From Owenia fusiformis (lineage: Eukaryota > Annelida > Polychaeta > Sabellida > Oweniidae): DNA of 64,000 nucleotides. The stretch is taken from contig CAIIXF020000008.1 of the NCBI GenBank assembly GCA_903813345.2, positions 33,876,867 to 33,940,866 on the forward strand, read 5' to 3'. This document shows, piece by piece, positions 42,596-54,515 of the stretch; position 1 is the stretch's first letter; each line of letters opens with the position of its first letter. The position numbers were made by a program, and so were the translations under genes. The notes below the pieces were generated by a model. That model saw nothing but the letters and a program-made list of their open reading frames with translations. It had not been told where the DNA came from and searched no databases.

Positions 42596-44305
42596 CTTTT
42601 AAGCTAACTTGCATGAATGTATCTGCATAGTAAGTCCAAGCCACCACAGGTACATCATATCCTTCCAAAAAGTGGCTGGTGAAACCATATGTGTTTGATG
42701 TGAATGTAAGAAAAAAACTAATTTTGTTTTTCTTAACTGAAGTATTCCTGTACCATTCCTGATGTTTCTCATCTTATGTCTACCAGATGTCCTGAGCTGT
42801 TGAAGCTTTGATTCCTGAGAAGCTTAAACTACAATGCTCAGTGGTAGTGATGACATGACCACACACAGAGCATTATTTAATTGTTGATATGTTCTGGATT
42901 ACCAGTGACCTGCTTTACTCAAGTAATGGGGTTCATTGTAAACACTGGCCTGATCAACCAATGTTTACAGACATGAAGCCTGTTTACGCTTTGGGAAACA
43001 AGTCTATTGAAATCCAAAGGACATTGCAATATTATAGTTTTGTCCCTGCTTCTGTTTAAATGAGGTGGACGAACTTGTGACCCTCTGGGGGTGAGTGCCA
43101 CGATGGACAAGAGCTCTGTCCATTTGCTTCATCGAAGTGTTTCCCTACTAGTGACTGTAGGTTCCCCTCATACCCCCAGTTCCACTTTCAAGCAACTGTC
43201 CCAGCTTGTGACCCCATCCACTGCAATGGATGTGCCCATCAAGTTTGAATCCTACCTCACCTCCCTAACTGCCTTTGTACCAAAAATGACTTGGTGACTG
43301 AATTTGAATCATTCCCAGTACAAATGTTATGAGATGTTATCTGAATGCTACCAATCCAAAGCTGATTGTGAAAGGATATATCTTGATCATACGTTTGATT
43401 GATTCAATCTCATTTGACAACCCTTTATTTCGGCCAATTCATATCACATGTGTGATATTCAAAATTTATTATTGTACTATGTGAATAACTAATCTTATTT
43501 CCAGGACTAACAGTTTTATTTCAGCCCAGCATGAACCATGTGATGACCTTCAACCTAATGAACATTGTACACTATGCTATATAAAAGTAATCTTAATGAA
43601 CACTATCATGATTGCTGTTCAATTAAAGTGACTTATTTGGTGTACCCAATGAAGCGACGATATTGGGAGCCACTCTTAATATTGACATTGAGAATTAAAG
43701 CTTATGAACAGAGACATGTACCCTATACTTATAAGAATTGATTCTGCAGCTTTGTGATGACTCTGCATTTTGAGGAAGGACACAAAGAATGGCTGACCAT
43801 CTCAATTTTATATTGTACTAGAGACCATGCCAAATACTAAACACATCCCTATTATATTGGGGAACCAGTGACAATGACTGTATCATCAATGAATGTGATG
43901 GTAAGAACGTTTGATAAACTTATACAAACAGCATGGATATTACTTCAAACCTTCACAAGAACCATGACCTACAAGAGAAAGAAGAAAGACACTGATGCTG
44001 CTAGAGACATTTTTTGTAATTAAATGTGATTGTTTATTAGATTATGCTAGCCTTTTTATGTTATGTATTTCAGGTGAGAAATCAAGAAAAGTGTAAACTA
44101 GCATTGTATTTGATTTAGACTTATGTTTCTTAAGTAGTAAACTGATTATACATTAAAACCTTATTGTGTATATATGTTTATCAATTCCTTTACTAAGTAC
44201 TATGTTGTAGTAAATGATGTGTGAAATGCTTACCTTAGGTAATGTGTTTATATATGATTTGCATCTTTTATCAATAATTTCATAGTTCGAGGACGAACTG
44301 TTTTT
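42596..44305 (+). other. internal region lacking pol
   Basis: About 1.7 kb between gag and the 3' LTR has no open frame with reverse transcriptase, RNase H, integrase or protease motifs. Short frames near 42930-43300 are uninterpretable. Just before the purine tract VRGRTVFKRGAV followed by TGA overlaps the LTR start, as the last codons of pol often do, so pol was probably deleted internally. Confidence 0.65.
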
Positions 44306-44318
44306 AAAAGGGGAGCAG
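44306..44318 (+). promoter_or_regulatory. polypurine tract
   Basis: AAAAGGGGAGCAG lies immediately before the 3' LTR, the position that primes plus-strand synthesis in LTR retroelements. Confidence 0.75.
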
Positions 44319-46935
44319 TGTGACGATCCTTCAGATTACTTTGAGCATGGTTATGTAATCGCCTTGAAGGATTGTCACTTTGTTTAACTTTTTGCTCTTC
44401 ACTTTATCAATTGTGCTTTTAGTTACTCAATATTTAAAGAGTTATGAAATAATTTAAATTCTGTAAAAGGGTAGTACTTTGGCTATACTCTTAAAGTATG
44501 GTTAAAGTTTAATCATTTTACTCTATATTTATATTTAGGTTAATAACCTTCTCTTGTGTTTTTCATGTAATATTATTTACAGGATTAATGTCAACATACA
44601 GTATATATTTTGTTTATAATAAGAGTTTAATCTGAAGGTTTTAGGCCCAGTTTCATGTTTAATGTTATGTTACAAACTTTTTAGAAAGGGCAGTTGTCTG
44701 GGTTTGTCTCAAAATCCAAAGTGAGGCTTATTAAGCTTGATTTAAGTAAATAAGCACGTTTTAAGTGAATTGTCTTTTTCTGTGCTTTTTATGATTCGAA
44801 TTCAAGCCGGCCAGACATGGAAAACATTTTGTGGAATTTTAAACATTAAATCGTCACTAAAATTGGATATTTATATTGCCGCAGATAAACCAACTTAGGT
44901 GTACGAGTTGGTAAAGGTAATTGACTTGATCTAATTGTATTTTTGCAGAGTTTTAGTCTTTGAAAAGAAGTATCTGTGCACTTGATTTTTTCCTTAATTT
45001 TATTTATTTGCCTTGTGAACATCCCATGTTTAGATTGTCCCAGGGATTGTTAAGGAACATTTGACAAGGTTAACGCAAAGTTACACGCAGAGTTTTTGTC
45101 TTAAAGAACCTATGTAACTTATTAACCAGCGTCGAAAGCAAGTTTCCGGGGTTCCTTGAAACCTCTTATACAACATCCCCACAGGGAATCGTTTAGGAAT
45201 ATTTGACAAGGTGTACGAAAAGTTACGGTCTTTAGGAACCTTATGTAACTTGCTCTAAACCAGAGTCAACTGCAAATTCCTGGGGTTCATAGACACCTCT
45301 ATACGACATCCCCCTCCCCCCATCCAGTTTGGGACTGTATTTAGTTTGTTCACAGGGTAAATTTTATTAATATACTAGAAATACTCCTTTGTATGTTAAA
45401 TTCTGGGTAATTTAAAGGTGAAATCCCGGGCTTATGGGACCATTATCAAACAACTGATCATTGAAGTACTTTTAAGGGTCATGGTCATTCGAACCCCATT
45501 TTCGGACTTAAGACACCCCCTCCCCTTCTAGTTTTCCATGTCTGGTCTAATTCTATGTTAACCACATTCTAATTCATTATAGATACTAGAATACTTTTAA
45601 AATACTGTTTCCCATTTGTTTGCCAATTGTACCATAGTCTGATAGTGGCAAAATGATGTTCAACTTTTCATGTGAGTAGTATAGAGAGCTGATTTCAACC
45701 CCACCAGGGATTATATAAAATTGCACTGTTGAGTTACATTTTTGGGAAAAGACACATTTTAGGCTTTGTTGCAAATTGTTTAACTGAACTTCCATTAGCT
45801 GTGCTGTTATATGCATGTTTAGTTTGAAAGATTATTTACTCGATATACCATCTCGACAGTACTGAATTGTGTAATGTTTGTGTAGATAAATAAATAGAAA
45901 TAGAGTCGTTTTTATACATATTATAAAAATCCACAGAATATCACTTCTTGTGTTCAATTGTTTATATATATGTTAGAAAATTCCCCCTCATTTTATCTAA
46001 AGTAGATTCTGGATTCAAAATAGATTCCGACTAAATTCCAGGTGACTTTAGTGATACTAACATTCAAGCAACAAGCTTTATCTTAGCTCATATTTGCTAA
46101 GGGTGTCTTTGAATAACAATCACTCACAATAAGTCATACATATATTTTCCCAGAAACTATGCAATAGTGCAGAGCTAAAGTACAATCCAGGATCTTACTT
46201 TCTTATTTAACCCTTCTCTTATTGATAACATTAGTAAGAATTTCATTCACCCTGGTTCCAAGTCGTTACCCCAAACATCATTTACTTCCAATGTTTTATT
46301 ACTTGCTTGTTTAAATGGTGTACAAGTAATATTATCCCCTGATGAGTTTGACAGACTCCTGATTTGAAATAGCCCAACTTTAATTCTCACAAACTTTCCC
46401 ACTTTTATTGTGACCAGCGAGCTTAATATACAGCTTGAAGTCCATCGTAGCCCTCTTGTGGCTAGGACTTCCACCTGGTTATACTCACACCCTAACATTA
46501 TACTTATTTGATACAACTGAACACTGGGCACATTCAGAATCTGGAGTCTGTTGCCATTCGCCTTTATGAGACATACAACTTACATTGAAAACTGACAAAT
46601 CTTACTTAGTCTATATTCAGGTTTTGTTATCCCGTAATTGTTATCCCGAAATTGTCCCACTTCATCCCAATTATTTTTATCCCAGAATTTATCCCTAAAA
46701 TTTTATCCCTAATTTATCCCTAAATTTTCATCGCAAAATTTATCCCAATTTGATCCCATTTTGTTATGATACTGTGAACACGGATGTTGTTCACATAAAT
46801 AGGGATACACATTTCAACTTTTACTTGAACTTGTTCCGAAACTAAGTTAATTAAAACATCAAATCAAACTATTGATTCTTAGACTGTATTCTGTTTACGA
46901 CCCCCAAACCACGCTACCACACGAGGGTTGTAACA
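44319..46935 (+). repeat. 3' long terminal repeat
   Basis: This is offset exactly 7619 bases from the 5' LTR over its whole length, with the same ends. No difference was noticed in the segments compared, including two antisense open frames. Confidence 0.9.
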
Positions 46936-47125
46936 GCATTATGCAGAATTTCCTTGTATTATCGTTCCCCATCTCAAATACCCTTTGCATTCGTTTGACT
47001 TCACTTCTTAAAAGAGAGCTACGTCTTCGTCTTGTAGTTTAACTAGACTCTGCACGCAGGCTACATCTCAAAATGCATTACAGAGAGGTAACTACATCAG
47101 GCTCATGAATCAGAACTCGAAACTA
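46936..47125 (+). pseudogene. Tc1/mariner-like transposase relic, right part
   Basis: Continuation of the relic at 36361-36699: removing the LTR element and one GCAT(T) copy rejoins DSCI with MQNFLVLSFP. Further right, RLRLRLVV-like basic residues and later words are too decayed to align by eye. Confidence 0.4.
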
Positions 47126-48412
47126 CCTCTTTCTCATCAACTAATGATCTTATAATCAATGGGGACTTTAATGCTAAATCTAAATCCTAGTATATTGATG
47201 GGGATGAGGATCAAAATGGCAGATTATTAGATAATATTTTATTTCAAAATGGTCTCAACCAGATGATAAATGAACCTACAAGGATAACTTCAACTTGTAT
47301 TGATCTAACAAGCACTAAAATCCTCATTCATGTTTCAAATGTTTGCGAACCTATTGGATCAACTGATCACTGTACAATTTTAGCGCAGCTTTAAGTCACT
47401 TTAAATAAAGGTACATATTTTTATAAGTTGACTTGGAAATACAACTTAGCAAATACAATTGATCTCAATCCTGACATCGCCAATTTTGACTGGATTCATT
47501 TTTTCAATCAAGACTACAATTCAAATACTCCGACTGAAATGCTTACTGAAAAAATGTTATCTCTAAAATCAAATTGTCAGAACATTGAGATACTCTAATG
47601 ACTATTTAATACCTGTGAATTTCCTAACAGATCACAAATTTTCAAAATGATGTAAACATCGAAGTCCCGCCAGATCTTAAGTCCTCTACCTTCCTTAGCT
47701 TTCTTTAAAAATACATGTAAATTAAAGAGTAAAATGTTTCCGGGCACAATTTCAACTATTTCACTTTACTTATCTTGAAAACAGGAAATACTGTGTATCT
47801 AGACAGAGCTAGTGTCGACCTTATTTTGAATTCACAAATAAATGCCCATAATTGGACAACTGTAGTGTCTCTGAATTGTACTTCTGGCTCCCAAAAAACC
47901 TTTTAAGTCATCTTCTTGAACTGTCCCCTCAGAAAACGAAACAATGAATGATTTATCCATGAAGTAGAACTTATTGGTATCGACATATTATCATACAAAA
48001 CTCAGAGGACAAAATCAACTTATTTCTTTTTAACGATTCAAACTTGACCTCATTTCTATCAGAACTTTTATTTCGATAACCTCAACATTTTTCAAAGACA
48101 ACGTTTGTTTTTCATGTTACTGAGTCTGGAACTTGCAGACATATACATCAGACCCCTCTTTTACCTACCCCTACCCCCATGATCAGTGGCAGAAACTCCA
48201 TCCCTTCCATATAATAAATATTTAAATTTTTAAATTCAACAGATTTTATTTTATACTATTGTCAAAATTCTAGATAATTGAATCTTCTATGTACTTTCTC
48301 TTGTGAAATTTTATATGGGGTCATGAACTGCCGGAAGGCTATTTACCTCAACCCTGTCTATTCATTGTATATTTGTTTGTATTTATGAAATAAACCCATT
48401 GATTAAAAAAAT
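47126..48412 (+). mobile_element. LINE fragment with endonuclease remnant and 3' tail
   Basis: Endonuclease coding remnants at the left are joined to a 3' end that reads CCGGAAGGCTATTTACCTC, then ATGAAATAAACCCATTG and an A-rich tail near 48410. The reverse transcriptase is missing, so there is an internal deletion. Confidence 0.6.
47152..47395 (+). pseudogene. LINE apurinic-type endonuclease remnant
   Basis: The frame reads DLIINGDFNAKSKS, a stop, then DGDEDQNGRLLDNILFQNGL, NEPTRITSTCIDLT and IGSTDHCTILAQL. The G-D-F-N, E-P-T-R and S-D-H-type motifs are those of non-LTR retrotransposon endonucleases (here S-T-D-H). Stops show inactivity. Confidence 0.7.
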
Positions 48413-49252
48413 ATTCAAGCAATTCATTGTGGAGAAAATACTTATTGGGACACCCAATATATGCTGCAAGTTTTTCGGCATGTTTTCTGTTTTTAGCCAC
48501 ACTTGGATCTTACTTTATGAAGGTGATTGTACGAAAACATTTTTGAAAAAAATGCTATACCTGCTCATGTTATTTACTTAAGGTATCTGTATATCTGTAT
48601 TCTTTCTTTCAGGAAAACATCATTTCATTGCCTTTTTTAGTAAATCTGCTATGCTAAGAGGTAAATGGTAATTCCAGGAAATGCTGATATTTCATGAAAT
48701 ACATTTTTCCAAATTTTTTCTCAAAGATTCTGGACGACACTGGAGTTGACCATTGACCTCTTACTAAAAAAAGACAATGTAATGATACTTTCCTGAAAAA
48801 AGCAAGGAAAACACACATGCCTTCATACCTTGATATGGACCAGAAAATAACATGTGCAGGTACTCGAGCAGGTATTCGTTTCACCAGTACCTTAAACCAT
48901 GTCTTCACGGTCCCTCGGATAGTGCTGAATTAATGGTTCTTTAATAGTTTATGGAGATAAACCTTCCTATCTCCAAACCCTTAGAAAAACAAGTGGAAAC
49001 TAATAATATTTTATAAGCCATCTTAAAGAGTAGCGTAAACTCACCAGATTTTTTAAGCGCTAAGCCGCCTGGGAATGCTTTGTACGGTGTAAGAAGGGCA
49101 ACTACGACATGATAATCTGTGTAACCATATGTTTTCCCTGGCTGATAAAAAGTTGTATAACTTGTACATTGCATCTTTATGGATCTAGGCAATCCCTATC
49201 TCAAGCATTGTAGCGAAGCATTTCATTGATGCTAAAGTGTGTTCTTGATGAT
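48413..49252. other. intergenic, nothing recognised
   Basis: No gene or repeat could be supported. The small frames 48399-48581, 48654-48908 and 48941-49192 have no recognised motif. Confidence 0.35.
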
Positions 49253-49554
49253 AATTGGATTATAGAGAATACACCATCAGATATGATGTTATAGTGAAAG
49301 CACCATCAGATATGATGTCGTAGTGAGTATATTGTCAGGTATGATGTTTTAATTAGTACATCGTCAGATGCAATGTTATAGTGAGTACATTGTTTGATGC
49401 AATGTTATAGTGAGTACATTGTTTGATGCAATGTTATAGTGAGTACATTGTAAGATATGATGTCATAGTGAGTATATTGTCGGATATGATGTTATAGTGA
49501 GTACATTGTCAGATGCAATGTTATAGTGAGTACATTGTCAGATATGATGTTATA
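49253..49554. repeat. 29-bp minisatellite, left half
   Basis: About ten units of GTGAGTACATTGTCAGATGC AATGTTATA (29 bases) with variants TATGATGT. The array is cut by the 49555-53227 element and resumes at 53228. Confidence 0.85.
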
Positions 49555-50199
49555 TAGACGAGTAGGAAAATCCTCCAAAGCCTTCAAATAAGGGAGTTTA
49601 ATATTTTACTGACCCCCAGCGAAATTTTGGTACCATCGGAAAGCTCTGATATCATGCATTGCCAATTTGAGGTTTAATAGAATTTTGACTCGGGCCGTTA
49701 CCATGGAAACGGACGCTAAGAGTGTTAATACGATAAAATATGTATTCCCAGATATCTTTTTTATTTTCTATCAGATATTTATAATATGGGTATCAAATGA
49801 AAGTTCATGATGGCATCTTTACAATGAGGTATGAATTATGCAAATTAGCTCATTAACATAACCATTGTGACGTCATAACTGACAAAATTTAAAAGATTTT
49901 AACATAAAACTTAGCTGTGTACCTGTATAAAGGTCCCGTTATTTAAAATTACGATGTATTTTTTCCGTTTTTAATATTCATTTGAAAGAGTACGATACCA
50001 GCTTCAAAATAATGTATAAAATATGCCATTTCCCCCGGAAAATAACGGGGAATAGAATTGGTATTCAAAAAATCCTGTATCAGATCCCGTATCAGCCAAA
50101 ATCCAGTATCAGCAAAAATCGCGTCTCGGATTCAGTATCAGAACATATTTCTCTTCAGTTTAATTTTAGAAAGTTATTATAGAATAAATAGGTTATTGA

Positions 50200-50360
50200 T
50201 GGTTGTGATGGAATATGAATTTTTTCCTTGAGAAAATATGATAAGGGCCTTGGAAAATATCATATTGACACTCAGGCTATCGCCCTCGGTCAATATTATT
50301 TTTTCCTTGGTCAATATCATATTTTCCCTCGGAATAGAATTCATATTCCATCCCTTCCAT
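50200..50360. repeat. hairpin block inside the foldback (1)
   Basis: GGAATATGAATTTTTTCC...AAAATATGATA is inverted as ATATCATATTTTCC...GAATTCATATTCC, with inner CAATAT words also paired. Confidence 0.6.
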
Positions 50361-50504
50361 TGAATAACCTCTATTTATTCCATTATAACATGTTTTCCCT
50401 GGGAAATAAACAGGGAATAGAATTAATATTCAAAAAATCCTATATCAGATCAGCCAAAATCCCCTATCAGATCCCGTATTGAATCCCGTCAGCCAAATAT
50501 ATGT

Positions 50505-50630
50505 TATTTACTGGGAGGGATTGAATATGGGTTTTATTCCGAGGGACAATATGATATTGACCAAGGGAGCGCAATATCATATTTTCCGAGGAATAAAACA
50601 CACATTCAATCCCGACCAGAAATAACTGAT
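50505..50630. repeat. hairpin block inside the foldback (2)
   Basis: GGGATTGAATATGGGTTTTATTCC and CAATATGATATTG are answered by CAATATCATATTTTCC and GAATAAAACACACATTCAATCCC. Confidence 0.6.
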
Positions 50631-51575
50631 TTATTCCAGGGTTTACGGAAAACACTGACCGCCGACCACCGACCATTCACTCTCCATAGTTGGGCCAGTT
50701 GGGTACATGTGGTCGGTGGTCGGCTGACGGTCTTTTACATAAAGATGAAAAAATGCAAAATTAGAAGTAAAACTAAAACTGGGAATCCAATGACTATAGT
50801 ACCTTTACTAGGTCGTGATTTAAAAACGTATAATTAATCATTTCAAATCACGATGAAAACGTTTCATCGTAGTGGTGTGTAATGTCATATTTTAAAGTGA
50901 TGTTTCAGTTGTTAGAAGACCAATTTCATCCTGGTTAGTCACTTTGGAAAAAAACGCACGTAACATTGCATTAAGTTCTGAAACGCAATAACAAAAACAC
51001 ACAAACATCGTCGATGTTGACGTCGTAACGTTATGTTTGATTTCTCAGTTGTTAAACGTCAACTGGTAAAAACTACATTTGATATGACAAAAAAGCTTTC
51101 TAATGGTGTACTCAAATGGTACTGTAAGTCACTTTTAATCCCGATAAGAGAACGCATGTAACATTATATCGTGTTCAGTATTCAGTAGGCTATGACGATA
51201 ACAAATCATTTTTGTTTCGAAATTGTTAAATTTCAGTAAAAAATTAGGATAGATTCCCGTAGAAACGATAGGTTGGTTAATGATAGGTTAGGACCTAAGG
51301 CAGGACAATTAATCGAGAGGAGACGGTCATGACCAATTTGTTTGCTTGCCATTCGTTGCAAGGTACAAAATCGGTAAAAAACGTTGCCTAGTCCAACGAT
51401 TGACATTCAAAATCAAATTATTAATATTTTAAGGCTACAAATATGTTCGGTCTTTTACATGATATGGTCGGTCTTTTACACATTTTCTTCAAACCCTGTT
51501 TTGAGGCTACCAGTGGAAAACACCGACCGGTCGGTGGTCGGTGGGGTCGGTCTTTTACGTAAACCCTTTATTCCA
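50630..51575. mobile_element. 928-bp element with GGGTTTACG ends and 9-bp target duplication
   Basis: The element spans 50639-51566. The left end GGGTTTACGGAAAACACTG and the right end (complement GGGTTTACGTAAAAGACCG) are inverted, each followed by CCGACCACCGACC-type repeats. TTTATTCCA is present on both sides (50630-50638, 51567-51575). A 9-bp duplication and G-rich termini are compatible with Mutator- or Merlin-type transposases. Nothing is encoded. Confidence 0.75.
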
Positions 51576-51609
51576 TGATAAACATGTTAGCTTAAAAATA
51601 AGCTTATGT

Positions 51610-51820
51610 AATACGATACGATTTTCATGTAATACGATTCAATACGATTTTTATTCCTTCATATTTCCCTGGGAAAACAGTAGTAAATTGGAATAAAATC
51701 CCGAAACGAAAAAACTATTAATACGGGATTTTATTCCAATTTTAACTACTGTTTTCCCAGGGAAATATGAAGGAATAAAAATCGTATTGAATCGTATTAC
51801 ATGAAAAAATCGTATTGCTC
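51610..51820. repeat. near-perfect long hairpin, arms about 90-95 bases
   Basis: From about 51610 the strand reads ATACGATTCAATACGATTTT, TATTCCTTCATATTTCCCTG and GGAATAAAATCCC; after a loop near 51705-51722 the exact complement runs back to about 51820, with very few mismatches. It has no coding potential; the minus frame 51651-51923 is a shadow. Confidence 0.8.
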
Positions 51821-53227
51821 TGGGAAAAATCGTAATCCAAATCCAATTCATTGTTGAGTATGTACTCTCAAAGGGAAAGGAGAAGTGATAACAGTTACCA
51901 ATTGATTCATAAAAGGACTTCAAGTGTTATTTCTAGTCATCATTTTTCATGTTTTAACAGTTATATACATGTTATGTATATATTCTCAATATTTCCAAAA
52001 TTGTTTATTGTTTTTACATCCATCAGGTGATTTTTGTGGTATATGTTACTCTTGACCTCGGAAGAGATATCATCCTTGCGATATTCCCCATATCAAATCC
52101 CTCCTTGTAAATAATTACTGATCCCCCTCCATTTACTTGTTTTTTGTACTAAATAATAGATATGTCTTTTATCTATGGCTATTGAAAATGGTATGATATT
52201 GTTTCTTGCCAAAAGTTATTTTGGAAAAAAACTTCTGTCAGTTTTAGGGTCAATGTTTGAACTTGATTATTTAAGAGCTAAATGCACGAATAATGACTAA
52301 AGCTATTATTAAATTACAATTCACAATGAATATACATGCAGTTATCTGCTAGATATTTTTTAAATATGTTTACAAAAATAAATGTGGTACTTTGAATAAA
52401 CATTAAGATCCGACAGAAAATGATAATTCTATTCAACTAAACACATGGATATGTGATTACTCTGACTTTTTGTGGTAATTATGTCAGTTATGACGTCATA
52501 ATTAAAACGCTTGTGGGCTATTTTGTATAAATCATACTTTATCAAATAGGTAAATGCATTACCTTTTATTTGATACCAAACATTTAATCATTTGACGAGA
52601 AATGAAAATGATACCTCAAGATAAAACATACCTCCAACCTTCTTTTTTGTTGATATTTCTTTCAAAAAGGATTAGTTTCAAAACAATTTTTGTTTGTGCA
52701 TGTTACACCATTTGGTCTCATTAAACATCTATTGGACCGAAATGGCACATTGCATACATCATTTTAAAGCTGCTATTATACTCTTTCAAATTGATATGAA
52801 AAGTGGGAAAAATACATCATGATTTTAAATAATGGGACCTTTATATAGGTACATAACCGATTTTTACATTAAAATCTTTTGAAAATTGTCAGTTATGACG
52901 TCACAATTGCTATGTTAACGAGCTAGTTTACATACTTCATACCTCATTGTAAAGGTGGCATCATAAGCTTTCATTTGATACCCATATCATAATTATCTGA
53001 TGATTAATAAAAAAGATACATGCAAATACATGTTTTTCATTAATAATGCTTGTTAAAAATGGTTGTTATTTATAACGCCCGTTTCCATAGCAACGGCCCG
53101 AGTGAAAATTTTATTTTTCCTTAAATTCCTAAAGTATGGTATTTGGGCTTTCCAATGATACCAAAATTTCGGCGGGGGTCAAAAAAAATATTAAACTCCC
53201 ATTTATATCTGAATTCCTACTCGTCTA

Positions 53228-53670
53228 ATAGTGAGTACATTGTCAGATGCAATGTTATAGTGAGTGCATTGTCATATTCAATGTTATAGTGAGTACATTC
53301 TCAGATGCAATGTTATAGTGAGTATATTGTCAGATGCAATGCTATATGAGTGCATTGTCAGATGCAATGTTATAGTGAGTACATTGTAAGATATGATATC
53401 ATATTGAGTACATTGTCAGATATAATGTCATAGTGAGTACATTGTCAGATGCAATGTTATAGTGAGTATATTGTAAGATATGATGTCATATTGAGTACAT
53501 TGTTAGATAAGACCTCAATGTCATAGTCACCAGAACACAATACCGGATGTGATGACATAATAAATAACACCAAAAGATATGACATCTTATTGAAAACACA
53601 ACCAAATACCATGTAACAATGACTATACCACCAAACATGATATCATGATGAATACACAACCAGATGGTGT
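53228..53670. repeat. 29-bp minisatellite, right half
   Basis: This continues the GTGAGTACATTGTCAGATGC array for about ten units to 53530, then degenerates through words such as CAACCAGATGGTGTCATAA. Confidence 0.8.
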
Positions 53671-54019
53671 CATAATACCATGCTATGCTACATGTATGTT
53701 AGCTACACTATACTATAATACTATGGCTACAGTTAGTAAGTAAATATAAAGTCAAATACTTCATATTTCAGCATTTGTACAGTAACTCTTTCAAAATATC
53801 AACTTAAAAAATTGAGATAATTATTATTATAATTAACCCAGAGTGACAGATATATAAATCACAGAATTTCTGAATAAAATGAGACTGAATTTTGTTTAAT
53901 TTATATAAAATATATTTTAAATGTGTTTGGTTTTCATTGTTCAGTAACAATACCAAACTGAACATTAAACAGTGTTGATTAAGAAAGAAATATGGCAAAA
54001 ACAAGCAAAAATATAAACA
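53671..54019. other. intergenic, nothing recognised
   Basis: AT-rich DNA without supported features. Confidence 0.4.
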
Positions 54020-54155
54020 TGGCAAGTAAGCACCTGCCATTTGCTACAAAAGCCAGCTATCAAACACCAACCAATGAATGGCAAACATCAACCGCTGAAT
54101 GCCATCCACAAAAAAAGTAACAATATGGCACCACTCTTGGTTGTGACATAAAAAA
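54020..54155 (-). repeat. GTCACCACC hairpin family (copy 2)
   Basis: CACCTGCCATTTGCTACAAA, CACCAACCAATGAATGGC and AACAATATGGCACCACTCTTG then GTTGTGACATA follow the pattern of copy 1, with a diverged hairpin. Confidence 0.6.
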
Positions 54156-54399
54156 TACTTTGGAATTCAAGAGGTTAAAGGAAAAGATATGCAATTTATT
54201 TCATAGTTGCTCTCACTATGAACTGTATGCCATTTTACAAATATACAGCAAAATTAAAAAAGCTAAACTTGATATTTGATAATTTACCTGACAGGTTTTG
54301 CTTTCTGTTCTAAAAACCTGTCAGCATGTCAGAAAAATAACATCTAGCATTTGTTTATTCAACAGACTTAAAAAACAAACAAGGCATTAACAAGAAAAA

Positions 54400-54515
54400 A
54401 TTCACCACCTGTCATTTGTTACAGATGCCAATGCTGACTGCCGGACGCCAACCGCCAAATGTGTTCACAAAAAAGTTGAAGACCATAACCACTTTTAGTG
54501 GTGACATATATAAAT
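54400..54515 (-). repeat. GTCACCACC hairpin family (copy 3)
   Basis: CACCTGTCATTTGTTACAGA, GACGCCAACCGCCAAATG and CCATAACCACTTTTAGTGGTG with GACATATA match the family layout. Confidence 0.6.

Larger units (their letters stand above)
36700..46935 (+). mobile_element. LTR retrotransposon (Ty3/gypsy-like), 10.2 kb, recent, gag-bearing and pol-less
   Basis: Two direct 2617-bp terminal repeats with TG...CA ends flank a 5002-bp interior. GCAT (or GCATT, depending on where the end is drawn) is duplicated at the outer edges. The interior has a primer-site candidate, a long gag region broken by stops and a frameshift, a non-coding stretch with no reverse transcriptase, RNase H or integrase, and a purine tract before the 3' LTR. 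The LTRs showed no differences wherever I compared them, implying very recent transposition, presumably with enzymes from a complete relative. The Ty3/gypsy assignment rests on the gag/zinc-knuckle layout and the coding end overlapping the 3' LTR. Confidence 0.85.
49555..53227. mobile_element. 3.67 kb foldback element inserted in the minisatellite
   Basis: Terminal TAGACGAGTAGGAA is inverted at the right end as TTCCTACTCGTCTA. Subterminal arms of about 430 bases pair (for example CGGGCCGTTACCATGGAAAC with GTTTCCATAGCAACGGCCCG, and TGACGTCATAACTGACAAA with its counterpart near 52890). The flanks share ATA, giving at most a 3-bp target duplication. No transposase is seen. The interior is a collection of hairpins and one further insertion. 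Confidence 0.8.

Noticed and set aside
42919-43297. Possible protease or reverse transcriptase remnant after gag
   Set aside because: A VNTGLINQC-like word faintly recalls a retropepsin DTG motif, but the frame is broken and no second motif supports it.
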